Part shown: positions 1 to 13,521 of the stretch, one piece after another
Layout of the letters: the number at the start of each line of letters is the position of its first letter
Numbering within the stretch: position 1 is the stretch's first letter
Assembly (NCBI GenBank): GCA_051453625.1
Contig: JBOZIK010000001.1
Span: 236,350,636 to 236,414,635 of the forward strand
Source: Welwitschia mirabilis
Lineage: Eukaryota; Gnetophyta; Gnetopsida; Welwitschiales
DNA: 64,000 bases
Reading direction: 5' to 3'
Made by a program: the position numbers and the translations under genes
The notes under the pieces: model-generated
Told to the model about the DNA's origin: nothing
What the model saw: the letters and a program-made list of their open reading frames with translations, nothing else
The model's database searches: none

Positions 1-1330
1 ATATAATACTCTAGCTTATAAAACTTCTTTATAGAGATAACTTCTTTTCAAAATTTAAGGTGTATTATAGAATTTTAAGAATATGGTAGAAAAAAAAATA
101 TATTTAGACTCTTTTTTTAATTATTTTATTGGTTTTTAATATTTAGAGATTAAAATTATTATGTTGTTGGCTTTAAAAGAGTAGATATAAACATTTGAAA
201 GTTGATAAACATCATAAAAGTGGAGAAGAAAAGAGTAGATAAGAATCATAGAGTATTAAGATTTTCAAATAATGCTATATTATATTAATGATCATACTAG
301 TAAAACATTATATAACATCAACATCACTAAAAAAAAGAGTAGAGAAGAATCATACTAAAGAAGGTTTAAGAAAGTAGTAGAGAAGAATCATGTTAAATAA
401 AGTCCAAGAAAATAGTTAAATAATGTAATCACATTTAATTTACAATTATTAAGATGATTGAAATTTTATAACCATTAATTTTTTTAGGTCATCAAAAAAC
501 AAACTACTAATAGAAGACAATAATTGGTTTATAACTTCTCATATTTGTATTATTATTAGAGTAAGCAATTCACAATAATCAATTAGTATTTATAAATGCT
601 ACTCTTTTTTTTATGATTATAAAATAAAGAAATGATAATTCATAGATAGAAAACATATGTTTATTGCAAAAAGTAAAGGCATAGTATAGTATGAAAGATA
701 ACTTGCATCACTGATTGATTAAATGAAAAAATGTTAAATATGAAACACATGAAAAATAGTAATTAAAATAACATTCAAGAAGAAGGATAGAAATATGAGA
801 CATATGAAGATTTAACATGGTTTAACAATGTGCATATTTTCATGAAAAAGGTTAATTTCCTTTGTTTTCAAAAGAAAAAGTAAAAAGAAGAGAGATTACA
901 ACTCAGCCTTACAATAAATCCATAGAATCCTTGCCCATAGCTAGCACTCTTTCTTAACTAATGTACTCCTAACCCTGAACAAACCAATAGTTCTTATGAT
1001 GCTACATAATTGAATTTGTTGTTATATTTTAAAAAATAATACATAGGGATATTACTGAGCCCATTGATAAAACCTAAGATTAGGTTCAAACAGGGTGATC
1101 CATAAAATAATCATGATTTGTTATTTATTATTTTGAGCTTATACTTATCTTGAGTATGTTAGTTTAGACTAGAAATGATATTTCAATCTTAAAAATAAGT
1201 AAGACATGGTTGGCAAATAACTAACTTGGAATAATGCTAAATGAAGAATAAAAAATGAGCCAAATAAGGAAAATGAGAAAAGAGCCAATGTAGGACTTAT
1301 ATTTTAATAGTATTCACATTAAGCCAAAAT
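1..1330 (-). repeat. 3' LTR/UTR zone of antisense copia element A
   Basis: Non-coding AT-rich DNA that is colinear with 8307-9640, so it belongs to the same repeat as the second antisense copia copy. It lies downstream of the RNase H remains of element A on the minus strand, which is where the 3' LTR should be. Around 815-850 there is a stretch resembling the leader often seen in plant copia LTRs (AGATTTAACATGG, an eroded form of AGATTTACGTGG). I could not place the TG/CA ends or find a matching LTR beyond the primer site, and the repeat may extend left of the window. Confidence 0.5.
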
Positions 1331-1389
1331 AGCCTTTTATGTTTTTTATGTTGAATCCTAATCCTTACTTACTTAGTCACTTTTGACAA

Positions 1390-4300
1390 AGTTCTAAGAA
1401 GTTTAGATACCATCTTAACTTTTCCAATTGAAATTTCTTTGTCAACATATTTGTTGGATTTAATATAATGTGAACATTTTATAGGTTAATACATCTTTTC
1501 ATGATCTATCACATAAAGTGGTATTTTACTAGAATGTGCTTTGATGTCTTATGAAACATCAGATTGTATGTGAAGAAGATGGTACTCTAATTATTATTAA
1601 AAATTTATATCTTTACTTGATGGCTTTCCAATCATTTTATAAGATTATTAGGTCAATTTCATTCTTTACATGTTATTAAAGTAGGAAGGTACTCTACTTT
1701 TATAGTTGAAAGGGCCACCCTTGATTGCAACTTTGATTTACATGAAAAATGTTATAATGTAATTTTAAATATTTAACCTGATGTGAACTTCCTTTTATCA
1801 ATATCACCTACAAAATTTGAATATAATAGTTTGCAATTATCATTTTATCTTTACTATAGCATATACACAATCTTAAAGATTCCTTCAAATATATTAGAAT
1901 CCATTAAACTTCTTTCTTATGCTTCTTACTAGGCTTGTTGATAAATTTACTAATAAGATACATAACATAAGTGATATTAGGCCTTGTCCCTACCATTACA
2001 TACATCAATGTATCGATTATATTGAACAATGATACTTATACATGTAATCCTTTTTAATCTTAGTTTTTAGACACTACTAAAAAGATAGTATGTAATGCAT
2101 TCCACTAGGAATTCTAGTAGGTTTTACATCTTGTATTCTAAATTTTTGAGAAACCATATTAATGTATCATGTTTTATACAACCAAATCTTTCCACTCTTC
2201 TTACTCAACTAGTGTTCATGTCAAGGATGTACTTGGCTTCATGCAAGTCCTTCATGTTAAACTCTAATGACAAGAGTTTTCTCAAGTTCTTGATCTTCAT
2301 ATTTTTCTTTTTTCTAGTAATCATGTAATTCAGATATAGGATCAAACTTATGAAATTAATATCTTTACACTTCCTACTGCATACATAGGAATCTATAGGA
2401 CTTCTTTAGGAATGAATCTCACATGAAAGAATCAAGCCTCTTATACCATTGCCTTGAACTTTGCTATAATCCATATAAGAACTTGTTGAATTTGAAAATA
2501 AGATTTTCCTTATATTTCATCATTAACCTATTTATCTACTTCATGTAGATCTCTTCTTCTAAATCACTTTATAAGAAAGTTATTCTTAAATCTATCTACT
2601 CTAACTCAAGTTCATTTGTAATGGTTAAAACCAAAATGATCTAGATTGATGTGAATTTTCTACTAAAGAAAACATACTAGAGAAGTTTATTTCCATTTTT
2701 TATAGATAACCTTTAGTAACTAACCTTATTTTTAATTAGTTAATAAGCCCTAATGTACCATGCTTCATCTTAAACAACCATCTATAATCTATGGCATTTC
2801 TTCCTTTTTAAAGCTTTAGAAACTTTCAAGTTTGATTTTGTAAGAGACATTTCATTTCTTCTTTCATAATTATAAGTTAATTAACCTTCTATGTAGTCTT
2901 AAATGCTTTTTAATAAGAATTAACTCAACCACTTTAGTAATTAATGATGGAAATGCAAGTTGATGAAACACCTTTGTTTGTTCTTGAACATCTTTGAAGC
3001 TCAACATAAGGCTAAGTATTCTCCACCTAAGTTTGTATATTAAAAAACTCTTGTTATTAATATTCTTCTTTATTCTTCATGTTATATTTATTTCTAGTAG
3101 GCCCTATATCTATAGAGACTTCCTTCTTAGACTAAACCAACATAATATCATCTTAGTTTTTCTTTTGAATAAGTCATGATTCTTTAAAGGTAACATTGAT
3201 TTTCATTGTAATAAGATCCCAAAGTATACATCACTTAATTCCTTTTACAAATTTAAGAAAGATGCACTTCTGGGATTTTAGATCAAGATTATATCTTAAA
3301 CATTTGAAACATGTACATATGTGGAATACATAAGTGCTATATGTGCTCATATTTACTTGGTAATTCAGTGCTTTCCTTCTTTGGGATTTTTCCATCAATA
3401 ATAAATGATGGTATTCTATTAACCAAGTGGTTTAAAAGGTTTTATCTAAATCATTAAAATACATCATCTTCTAGAATATTATAAGAGTGTATGATTTATC
3501 ATTTTTGTAATTTCATTCTACTATGAAATCCTTAGAACCATAAGGTATCTTTTGATTTCTTTATACTGGCAACATTATTTGAACTCCTTTAAGATGCACT
3601 CTTCTTCATAATTGATTTAAAGATTCTTAAAATTTGTTTTAGTACTCCTTTATCACTAGGCCTTAATTCCATAAAATATTGAAAAGCATCAAATGTTTCT
3701 TTAAGATAAAAGATCCATAACTTTCTTGATTTATCAAAAATGAAGGTTCTCTTAACGATACAGAAAAGGGTTGTATAAATCTTTATGTACTAGATCTAAG
3801 ATATTTTTACTTTTCATTGTATTATAAGAAAAATTTAATCTACCCTTTTTATCATATACATATTGCTCATGAAAATAATATACTATGTTTTTTCAAATCT
3901 AAAGGAATTCTTATCTACAATAATTTATTCAATCCAGGCTTACTAATGTGTATGGGTCATCTGTTTACATAACATTTATGTAGCAACATCTTCATATATA
4001 GTATTTTTCTTCTTTCTTAGTCTTCATCACCATTAGAAAAACTCAAATGACTTTTAACATGTTATTATTTCCAATGAACATGTAAGCAAGTCCATTAAAA
4101 AATCCAATAGAGATGAAGTTCCTTCTTATATTTTTTGCATGCTTTATATTCGTGAGATTTTTTAATCTCCATCATGAGTTTTGATTTGAATTGTGCTAAC
4201 ATTAATAATTTTAACTTCATCTTATGTTCTTATAAAAAAATATTCCTAATTAGTTTCTTGATATATGTGAAACCAAGATGTATTGAGAGTAATATTCCAT

Positions 4301-5160
4301 AAAGATCTTTAATAAAGAAATCTTTCACCTCCTTTAGGTAATTCTATGAATGTGAGTGCATCTTTGGACTCTTTGTGATTAATATCATTATCCAGATTTC
4401 TATGAGAATTAGATGTCTTTTTTTTTGCCTTTAAAATTCAACATTCCTTTATGAAATAACCCTTTTTGTGGAAATATTTACATTCTTTCTTCTTCTTACC
4501 TTACTTTCCATATTTAAACTTTGATCAAAATGTTCTCTTATCAAGCCCTCTTTTTATGATGTGTCCTCTAGTCATTAAGCCTTTACTAGCTAATTTAACA
4601 TTAGCAAACTTCATTCACCTTTTTAATAAAGTGTTGTGGTTACTATATTCAATTCTATCATATCTTTTTTGTAGAAAAATATCATAATAAGAGGTTTGTA
4701 GAATGGTAAAAGAGACTTGAGAAGGTTAAGCTTGATTTTAATCTTGAATTTTCATCTAATGCTTAATTTATGATGAATAATCTCATTTAGCATATTTAAA
4801 TAATCCATTATCAATGTTTCTTCTTTTATTTAAGATCATTGAGCTTCATCTTCAAGTACATATTTTGTTTTTAGGGACTTAGACATGTATAAGCTTTTTA
4901 AGTTCATCCATAGTCTAAAAATAGATCCTTTTCTTATCACATTGAATAGAACCTCATCTATACCCTTTAGATTAAAATATTTATATTCTTCATTAGACTT
5001 GTCAAAATGCTTCATAGCCTTTACTTATAATCCCTTATTCCATCCTTATTGAATAAGTAGACTTGTTATCATTCTCTACCATAGCCCAAATTTGTTGTTA
5101 CCATTAAACTTATCCACTTCAATGTTTACATTTAGTATTAAGAGGATATTCCAATTGAAT
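1390..5160 (-). pseudogene. Ty1/copia gag-pol remnant, element A (Tork/Tnt1-like)
   Basis: Decayed gag-pol of a copia retrotransposon read on the minus strand, right to left. The gag N-terminal part lies at about 5100-4820, with pieces such as LFNVIRKGSIFRLW and SLYMSKSLKTKY that match the gag domain of Tork-type elements. A gag zinc knuckle follows at 4482-4441 (C-x2-F-x4-Y-x4-C, so the second Cys and the His are lost). Integrase remains lie at 3790-3180 and include LINRIPSFIIDGKIPK and the C-terminal FGC..KSQKCIFL area. Reverse transcriptase lies at about 2900-1950, with SSRQWYKRLDSFM at 2482-2425. RNase H lies at about 1950-1390. Many stops and frameshifts break it. The domain order gag-IN-RT-RH is diagnostic of copia rather than gypsy. 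It would have made particle protein, integrase and RT for its own retrotransposition; it is certainly inactive. Confidence 0.85.
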
Positions 5161-5175
5161 ATCGTATAACTACTA

Positions 5176-5187
5176 ATTCTAATACCA
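5176..5187 (-). other. Primer binding site of element A
   Basis: The plus strand reads ATTCTAATACCA, the complement of TGGTATTAGAAT. This resembles the initiator Met-tRNA primer site TGGTATCAGAGC used by most plant copia elements (9 of 12 positions agree). It lies just upstream of gag on the minus strand, the expected place. The 5' LTR should begin immediately to its right but is cut by the gap. Confidence 0.6.
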
Positions 5188-5275
5188 ATTATATAAAAAA
5201 CAAAGGAATAATTATTATGTGATTAAATTTGCAAAACTTGACATGACTTTAGAATGTATTTTTATGCTTATTTGA

Positions 5276-5375
5276 NNNNNNNNNNNNNNNNNNNNNNNNN
5301 NNNNNNNNNNNNNNNNNNNNNNNNNNNNNNNNNNNNNNNNNNNNNNNNNNNNNNNNNNNNNNNNNNNNNNNNNNN
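5276..5375. other. Assembly gap (100 N)
   Basis: Exactly 100 N, the usual placeholder for a gap of unknown size. It removes the 5' LTR of antisense element A and nearly all of the 5' LTR of the sense copia element that follows. Confidence 0.99.
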
Positions 5376-5393
5376 CTTTTGGACGTTACATTT

Positions 5394-5405
5394 TGGTACC
5401 AAAGC
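5394..5405 (+). other. Primer binding site of sense copia element
   Basis: TGGTACCAAAGC differs from the initiator Met-tRNA primer site TGGTATCAGAGC at two positions, both transitions. It lies four bases after a CA dinucleotide that could end the 5' LTR. Confidence 0.6.
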
Positions 5406-5795
5406 ATTAAGTTTTTGAATATTTTCAACTATAGAATTTTTTAAACTGTTTCAATTAGGCTTTGAACTTTCTAATAAGTTTAAAAGTAAAATGAAAAAAA
5501 TTTAATTACTAAATTAAAAATTTCCACTCAAATAATGATATAGAGTACACATCTACCAAGTTTAAGAACTTTCTCATTTTAAATAAAGTTTGTCATTTGA
5601 AGATCTACCTTAGGACATCTTAACAAAATGTCATTACTAAGTGATTTAATTTTACAATTATGGATATGATGCATTCCATGATGTATTTTAATGGCTATAA
5701 TAATTAACTTTAGGTGACATAATGAATAAAACTATGCATCTTAACTGTTACATTGGTTGATATATCGAAAAAGGATTATCACTAGCTAAGAAGTG

Positions 5796-7725
5796 ATATA
5801 AGTACAAGCCAAAGTTGAACCATTTTCATTTTTTAGTTGCAAGGACTACATCCATATTCTACATGAACATGATGATAAATTTGGATTACATACTCACATC
5901 AGCATTTTTTTGGAGTATACAACTAACCAAAAATATTATCAAGTGTATCTTTTAGAGCATCATAATATCATTGTTTCTCATGATGTTTTTATTTTAGGGA
6001 TTTAAAACAATTATTTTTAGTTTGGTCTTTTTAAGCTTTTTCTTTTTTCTAACCTCGTAACCATTTTAGATACAATATCCTATGGTTGAAGGAAGAGAGA
6101 TAGCCACCAGTTCTACTTTAGTTCCTTCTATTAGTATGGCTTATTTGCAACCTATAGGAATTGAGCAATTTGGTTCTTTAAGTCCACTTAATCATGGTTC
6201 TAGTAGTAATTTAGTAGTTCTTTGACTAACTTTTGATGGTGAACCAACCTTATTCAAAATGCTATTCAACATAATCAATGGATGAAAGTCATGCAAGAAG
6301 AATATGATAATCTTATTGAAAATGGTACTTGGCAGTTGGTAGAACTTTTATTAAGAGACATAGCATTATCTAACAAATGGATTTTTCATAATAAATATAA
6401 TGTATATAACACCATTAAGCAACATAAATCTTGGCTTATAATGGTAGGCCTATGATAAAAGAAAGGACTTGACTATAATAAAGTCTTCATTCAATAGCAA
6501 AATGGGATGCCATTAGAATAGTGATTGCTTGAGTAGCACAAAAAGGATATAAGCTTCATTAATTATACATAAAAAGTGCATTTCTCCATGGAGACCTAAA
6601 AATCTGCATAATGCAATCAAAGTGTTTTGAAAAAAACATCAAAAATCATAAGGTCTGTAAATTGATCAAGTCTCTATATGGATGAAAATAAGCACTAAGA
6701 TCTTAGTACACTAATATTGCAAACTATTTAAGTTCCATTGGATTTAGATTATGTTATTATCAAGATTTGGATGCCACATTATTCATAAATCTAGTGGACA
6801 AAAATCTACATACATAGTGATATACATAGACAATCTGTGAATAAGTAGAAGTAATGAAAAAACATAAAAGAACAAAAATCACATTAAGAAAGGAATTTAA
6901 AATTTCTAATTTTGAATTGGTTATATTATACTTAGGTTTAGAAATTATTTATCAAGAGGATGAAATCTTTTTAACTCTAAAGAATTACACCAGAGATCTA
7001 ATCCAGAAGTTTGAAATAAGCTATAACACCTTTACCAAAAAATGTCAAGATATTTGCTGAAAAAGACTTAAAACCTATAAATAAAATAGAATATAGAAGA
7101 ATAATAGGAAGTCTAATGTATGTAATCAATGCTACACTAGAAATATCATATTTTGTTGGTGTATTATCAAGATTTATTCATGCAACTAAGGTCACTCATC
7201 TAAATGCTATAAAGAAAGTGCTGAAATACCTAAAGAAGATAGAATAGTTAGGTCTAACCTATAAAAGAAACTCTTAATTTACCCTCAAGATATAATTTAA
7301 CTCAGATTTCAATAGAGAAACTAATATGTCATTATCAACATTAGGGTATATCATGTTCTTGGAAACATTACCACTATCTTGGCAGTCAAAGCATCAAAAA
7401 ACTATATCATGATCTTCTACTAAAGCCAAATATACAACTACTTCTAAAGCATTTAGAGAAATAAAATGGGTAAAAGAATTATTAGAATTAGTAAATCTAA
7501 AATAAAATAAGGCAAAAAAAATGTTTCATTAATAATCAACTAGTAATTTTCATAGCAAACAGTCTAGTAAACCATGAAAGGATAGAACATTTTTATGTTG
7601 GGGTCCAAAAAATTAAGAAACTCATATCAAATGAAGTTATTATGCTAGTATACTATCCAATAACAAAAAAAACTACTAATATCCTTACCAAATTGTGTGG
7701 TCAACAAAAATTTCAGTATTTCTAA
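5796..7725 (+). pseudogene. Copia pol remnant: integrase C-terminus, RT and RNase H
   Basis: The integrase C-terminal part lies at about 5800-6000, with a conserved-looking sequence ending VYLLEHHNIIVSHDVFI after one frameshift. The RT starts near 6240. It shows the typical opening (a polar helix followed by NGTWQLVE, about 6290-6345), KSAFLHGDLK at 6571-6600, and an eroded LYG-K-AL block near 6670-6700. An open stretch of 68 codons at 6854-7060 covers the RT thumb (LVILYLGLEI). RNase H lies at 7080-7725 and ends with ERIEHFYVGVQKIKKL and TNILTKLCGQQKFQYF. The YVDD catalytic region near 6815-6835 is not intact. Stops often replace expected Gln or Trp codons. Together with the element at 56800-61100 it seems to form one family: both share a HGSSSN-like linker between integrase and RT. 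Confidence 0.85.
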
Positions 7726-8058
7726 TGAAAGAATAGATTAATGATAAGTTGATTCAAACTCATTCTTTCTTATACATTATGGGATTTATTTAACTTTTGA
7801 GTATTTGATTAAAGTCACTCCTAATTCTAGTACTAAAAAGTGTGTAGTACAATTATGACCTAGTACTACAAGATGGGTAGTACATATTTTGGATTAGCAT
7901 TATCGGATGTGAAATGCACATAATAAGTTTTAAATTGACTAATAAAGTATTTCCACCACAAGATAACTCCTTTTTGAAGGTTTTATTGTATGTCATATTT
8001 ACAAGGTTCTCCCCTTGGCACTTCAGTTTTCCTTTGGAAGAGAGTGTATTTCCATATT

Positions 8059-8068
8059 AAAGGGGGAA
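8059..8068 (+). other. Polypurine tract
   Basis: AAAGGGGGAA lies about 330 bases after the RNase H remains and directly before the putative 3' LTR. It is the expected plus-strand priming site of the sense copia element and one of very few G runs in the area. Confidence 0.6.
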
Positions 8069-8070
8069 TT

Positions 8071-8279
8071 ACTAAGGTTTGTATGCACACCATGGTTCCA
8101 CACCTAGGGACATATGAAAATCTTAGCAAAACCCTAATGGTGTGCTTTTCTTTATAAGAATGCTATTCAATGAAATAGAGGAGGGGAAATAAAATTTTAA
8201 TTTTGAGAATACTTGTGCTCTGGTTTTTGGGTTCTTTTGTTTTCCAGCCATTGTATTTTAAACAAATTTTGGACTTCTA
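8071..8279 (+). repeat. Putative short 3' LTR of sense copia element
   Basis: A block of about 210 bp follows the polypurine tract. It has a TATA-like TTTATAAGAA at about 8152-8161, in the position of an LTR promoter, and ends near TTTTGGACTTCTA, which resembles the bases preceding the primer site at 5376-5390. Beyond it starts the repeat shared with window position 1. The length fits the short LTRs of Ale/Retrofit-type copia elements. The ends are approximate, since the starting TG has been lost. Confidence 0.5.
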
Positions 8280-9659
8280 TAAAAGTTCCGATTCTTGGGA
8301 AATTTTGATATAATCCTCTAGCTTATAAATTTTTTATAGAGATAATATATTTTCAAAATTTAAGGTGTATTATAGAATTTAAAGCATTTAATAGAAAAGA
8401 CACTTGAATTTAGATTCTCTTTTTCTTTATCATTCATTGGTTTTTTAATCTTTAAATGTTGAAATTATTATTTTTTTGGAATTAAAAGAGTAGATATAAG
8501 CATTTGAAAGTTGACAAACATCACAAAAGTAGATAAGAGAAGAGTAGATAAGAATCATATAGTATTAAAATTTATAAATGATGTTATATTATATCAAGGG
8601 TCACATTAGTGAAACATTATATAACATTAATATCATTGAAAAAGAGAGTAGAAAAGAATCATACTGAAGAAGGTTTAAGAAAGTAATAGAGAAGAATCAT
8701 GTTAAATAAAGTTTAAGAGAATAGTTAAATAATGTAATCACATTGGGATTTTATGGCCAATAATTTATTTTTTAGATCATCAAAAAACAAACTACTAATA
8801 GTAGACAATAATGGATTTATAAGTCCCCATATTTATATTATTATTAGAGTAATAAATTCATGATAATAAATTAATCTTTTTAAATTCTACTCTTTCTTCT
8901 ATGCTTACAAAATAAACGAATGATAATTCATAGATAGAGAAGATATGTTTATTGCAAAAAGTAAATACGTAGTATAGTATGAAAGATAACTTACATTATT
9001 AAGTGATTAAATGTAGAAATTCTTTATTCTAGACACATAAAAAAGAGTAGTTAAAATAACATGCAATAATAAGAAGAAAAAGATAAGACATACAAAGATT
9101 TAACATGGTTCAATAATGTGCATATTCCCATGAAAAAAGAAAATGTGCTTTATTTTTTTGGAATAAAGAGTAGAAAAAAGAAGATTACAAATTAGATTTA
9201 TCATAAATCCATAGCATCCTATCCCATAGATAGAACTCTTTCTTATCTGAAGTACTCATAACCCTAAACAAATCCATGGTTCTTATGACGCTAAACAATT
9301 GAATGTTTTATTATATTTTAAACAATGATATATAAAAATACTTCTAAGCCCATTATATAACCTAGGATTAGGTTCAAACAAGGTAATTTCTAAAATAACC
9401 ATTTTTTTAATTATTTGGAGCTCATTCATATCTGAGTATGTTAGTTTAGGCTAAAAAATAACATTCCAATCTTAAAAATAATTCAGATATAATTGATGAA
9501 TACCTAACTTGGAATAAGGCTAAATGAAGAATAAAAGAAATGAGCCAAATAAGAAAAATGATAAAAGAGCCAATTTAAGAATCATATTTATATAGTATCC
9601 ACCTGGAATCAAAATAGCCTTTTATGTTTTTTGTGTTAAATTCCTAACCCTTACTTACT

Positions 9660-12600
9660 TAGCTACTTTTGATAAAGTTATAAGAAGTTAAGCATCATAT
9701 TAACTTTTATAATTGGAGTGGATTTTTCAACATATTTGTTGAACTTGTTATGGTGTGAACCTTCTATATATTAACACCTACTTTCATGACCTATCACATA
9801 AAGTGATATTTTACTATAATGTGCTTTGACCTCTTATGAAACATCAGATTGTATGCTAAGAAGATGATACTTTGATTATTATTCAAAATTCATATTTTTA
9901 GTTCATGTCTTTCCAATTATTTCATAAGATTATTAGGTCAAATCCCTTCTTTTAATGTTATTGAAGTTGGAAGGTACTCTACTTTCATAGTTGAATCCAT
10001 GATTACCACTTTGATTTACATGAAACATGTTCTGATGTGATTTTAAATATTTAACTTAATGTCTACTTTCTTTATGAATATCACCTACAAAATTTAAATC
10101 ATAATAATTTGCAATTAGCTTCTTATCCTTCCTATTACTAATACACAATCCTAAAGCTTCCTTCATATATATGATAATTCATTAAACTTCTTTCTTATGC
10201 TTCTTACTAGGTTTATTAACAAATTTACTAATAAGATCTATAGCATAAGTAATAGTAAGCCTTGTTCCTACCATTACACACATTAATGTACTAATTATAT
10301 TGGAGTATAATACTTGTATAGATACTTCTTTTTATTCTTATTTTTAGACACTAATAAGAAGATAGTATGAAATACACTCCAATAGGAATTATAGTAGGTT
10401 TTACATATTATATTCTAAATATTTGAGGAACCATCTTAATGTATCAATTTTTGAGACCACCATATCTTTCCACTCTTCTTATCTCAAGTAATCTTTATGT
10501 TAAGGATGTGCTTGGCTTTATGTAAGTATTTCATGTTGAACTCTGAAGACAAGAGTTTTTTCAACATCTTAATGTTCATCTTTCCTCTAATCATATAATC
10601 TAGATATAGGATCAAGCTTATGAAGGTACTATCTTTACACTTCCTACTATACACATATGAATCTCTAGGACTTCTTTAGAAATTAATCTTTAATTGAAGA
10701 ATTAAACCTCTTATACCATTACCTTGAGCTTCGCTACAACTAATACAAGTACTTATTAATATTGAAAATAAGGTTTTCCTTATCTTCCATTGTAAATCTA
10801 TTTGTCTGCTTTATGTAGATCTCTTCTTCTAGTTTACCTTATAAGAAAGTTATTCCTAAATCCATCTATACTAACTCAAGTTCATCTATGATAGCTAAAA
10901 CCAAAATGCCCTAGATTGATGTAAATTTTACTACTAAGAAAAACCCATTAAAGAAGTCTATCCCCATTTTTTATAAATATCCTTTAGTAACTAATATTAT
11001 TTTGAATTATTTAATGAGTTTTGATGCACCATGATTCATCTTAAATAATAATCTATAGTCTATGACATTTCTTCCTTTTTAAAGCTTTAGAAACTTCTAA
11101 GATTAGTTTTGCAAGAGACATTGCATTTCCTCTTCCATAATCATATATTATGTAACCTTCTAAATAGTCTTAAATGCTTCTTAATAAGAAATTAACTCAT
11201 CCACTTTAGTAATTAATGATAGAAATACATGCTTATCATCATACTTAGTTGCTAAAACATCTTTGTTTGGTCCTGAACATCTTTGAAGCTCCACCTAAGG
11301 CTAGGTATTCTCCACCTAAATTTATGTATCAATAGACCCTTATTATTAAGATTCTTCTTTATTATTCATGTTATATTTATTTCTAGTAGTCCCTATCTCT
11401 ATTAAGACTTCTTTCTTAGACTAAATTAACTTAATATCATCTTAGTCTTTCTTTTGAATAAGTCATGATTCTTTGAAGGTATCATTGATTTTCATTGTAA
11501 TAAGATCCCAAAGTATATATCACTTAGTTTCTTCTACATAGTTAAGAAAGTTGCACTTCTTGGATTTTATATCAAGCTTGATTCTTAAACATTTGAAACA
11601 TGTACATATGTAGAATATATAAGTATTTTATGTTCCCATATTTTCTTGGTAATTCATTTCTTTCATTCTTTAGTATTTTGCCATCAATAATAAATGAAGA
11701 TATTCTATTAACCAAGTGGTTTAAAAGGTTTGATCTAAATTGATAAAAATCTTCATCTTTTAGAATATTTCGAGGGTGTATGACTTATCATTTTTAAAAT
11801 GTCATTATACTATGAAATAATTAGACTAATAAGGTATCTTTTGATTTATTTAAACTTGCAACATGATTTGAACTCCTTTAAGATCGACTCTTCTATATAA
11901 TCAATTTAAATATTCTTGATCTTCTTTATAATACTCCTTTTCATTGGGGTCTTGAATTCCTTAAAATTTTAAAAAGAATCACACTTTTCTTTGAGAGAAA
12001 GATCTATAACTTTCTTAATTTATTGATGAAGGTGATGAAATACTATGCACCTCTTAAGGATGTAGAAAAGGATTGTATAAATCTTTATGTACCAAATCCA
12101 AGATATCTTTACTTCTTATTATTTTATAAAAACTTCAATCTATCTTTTTTAATATATGCATAATTCTCATTAAAATCATATTCTATTTTTTACAAATCTA
12201 AAAGCAGCCTTAGCTAAAATAATTTATTCAATCCAAGCTTACTAATATATTTAAGACATCTATTTGCACAACATTTATGAGTAGCATCTTCATCTATAGT
12301 ATTTGTAATCTCTATAAGTGTATTTTATAGAAACCTATAGATATTTTTTGCTTCTTAGTCTTCATCACCATTAGAAAAACCCAATTTATTTTTAACATGT
12401 AATTCTTTCAAATGAACTTGTTAAGTCCATCCAAAACTCCAAGAGATATGAAGTTCCTTCTTATTTTTTTTGCATGATTCACATCTCTGAGTTTTTTAAA
12501 ACTCCATCATGAGTTTTGATTTGAACCATCTAGCATTAATAATTTTGACTTCATCTTATGTTTCTATAAAAATCTATTCCCCATTATTTTCTTAGTATAT

Positions 12601-13490
12601 GTAAAACTAAGTTGTATTTAGAGTAATGTACCATGAAGATCTTGAATTAAAAAAGTCTTCATCTCCTATAGGTAACTCTATGAATTTAAGCACATCTATA
12701 GACTCTTTGCTATTGGAATTATTGTCCTTATTGCTATGAGAAACAGTTGTCTTTTCTTTTCCCTTTAGCATTCAGTATTCCTTTATGAAATGACCCTTTT
12801 TTTAGAAATAGTTGCATTATTTTTTCTCCTTCTTGTGCTTTCCATATTTAAACTTTGATATACATGTTTTCTTATTAGGCCCTCTTTTCATAATGTTTCC
12901 TTTAGTCATCAAGTCTTTACTAGCTAGTTTGACATTAGTAGACTTCATTCACCTTTTTAATAAAACTATTGTAGTTAGCATCTTTAATTCTATAATATAT
13001 TTTTATAGAAAATATCATAATAAGAGGTTTGTAGAATGATAAAAGAGACTTAAGAAGGCTAAGCTTGAATCTTTTCTTGAATTTTCATTTGATGCTTAAT
13101 ATATGATTTATGATCTCATTTAGCATGTTTAAATAATCCATTCTAATGTTTCTTCCTTTATTTTAAAGTCATTGAGTTTCATCTTCAATTAAATATTTTG
13201 TTTTTAGGGACTTCGACATGTACAAGCTTTTCAACTTCATCCATGATCTAAAAATAGAACCTTTCCTTGCCACATTGAATAGAACCTCATCTATACCCTT
13301 TAGATCAAAATATTTATGTTCTTCATTAGACTTGTCAAAATGCTTCTTAGACTTTATTTATAATACCTTATTCCATTCACATTGAATAAGAAGATCTATT
13401 ATCTTGCTCTACCATAGCCCAAAGTTGTTTTTATCATTAAATGTATCCACTTCAAAGTTCACATTTGGTAATTAAGAGGCTATTCCAATA
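9660..13490 (-). pseudogene. Ty1/copia gag-pol remnant, element B (Tork/Tnt1-like)
   Basis: Same order as copy A on the minus strand. The gag N-terminal part lies at about 13450-13170. The zinc knuckle at 12816-12775 keeps its first Cys and the His (C-N-Y-F...G-H-F-I-K-E-Y), so two of its four ligands are lost. Integrase lies at about 12070-11470, RT at about 11170-10250 and RNase H at about 10250-9660. Copy B keeps the knuckle His that copy A lost, while A keeps the last Cys that B lost, so the two decayed independently. Stops are frequent throughout. Loss of gag ligands and frame breaks mean no product is made. Confidence 0.8.
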
Positions 13491-13509
13491 TAATATCATA
13501 TAAATACTC

Positions 13510-13521
13510 ATTCTAATACCA
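13510..13521 (-). other. Primer binding site of element B
   Basis: ATTCTAATACCA on the plus strand is identical to the site at 5176-5187 and is again just upstream of minus-strand gag. The identity of both eroded sites suggests that the differences from the Met-tRNA site predate the split of A and B. Confidence 0.6.

Larger units (their letters stand above)
5376..8279 (+). mobile_element. Sense copia element with short LTR (Ale-like), gag lost
   Basis: The interior starts with a Met-tRNA-type primer site at 5394-5405 and ends with a polypurine tract at 8059-8068, followed by a short LTR-like block of about 210 bp. The last bases before the primer site (CTTTTGGACGTTACA, 5376-5390) resemble the end of that block (ATTTTGGACTTCTA, about 8266-8279), as expected for the 3' ends of two LTRs. 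About 2.65 kb separates primer site and tract, too short for a full copia interior of about 4 kb. The missing part is gag, protease and the integrase core. It sits between antisense copies A and B. Confidence 0.65.

Noticed and set aside
2095-3179. Plus-strand ORFs of 61 and 77 codons at 2095-2328 and 2994-3179
   Set aside because: They lie antisense to the copia RT and integrase remains of element A and have the Phe/Leu/Ile bias of a complement strand.
4466-4687. 73-codon plus-strand ORF, and its counterpart at 12812-13039
   Set aside because: Both are antisense readings of the copia gag just downstream of the zinc knuckle. Their similarity to each other comes from the A/B duplication and not from coding selection.
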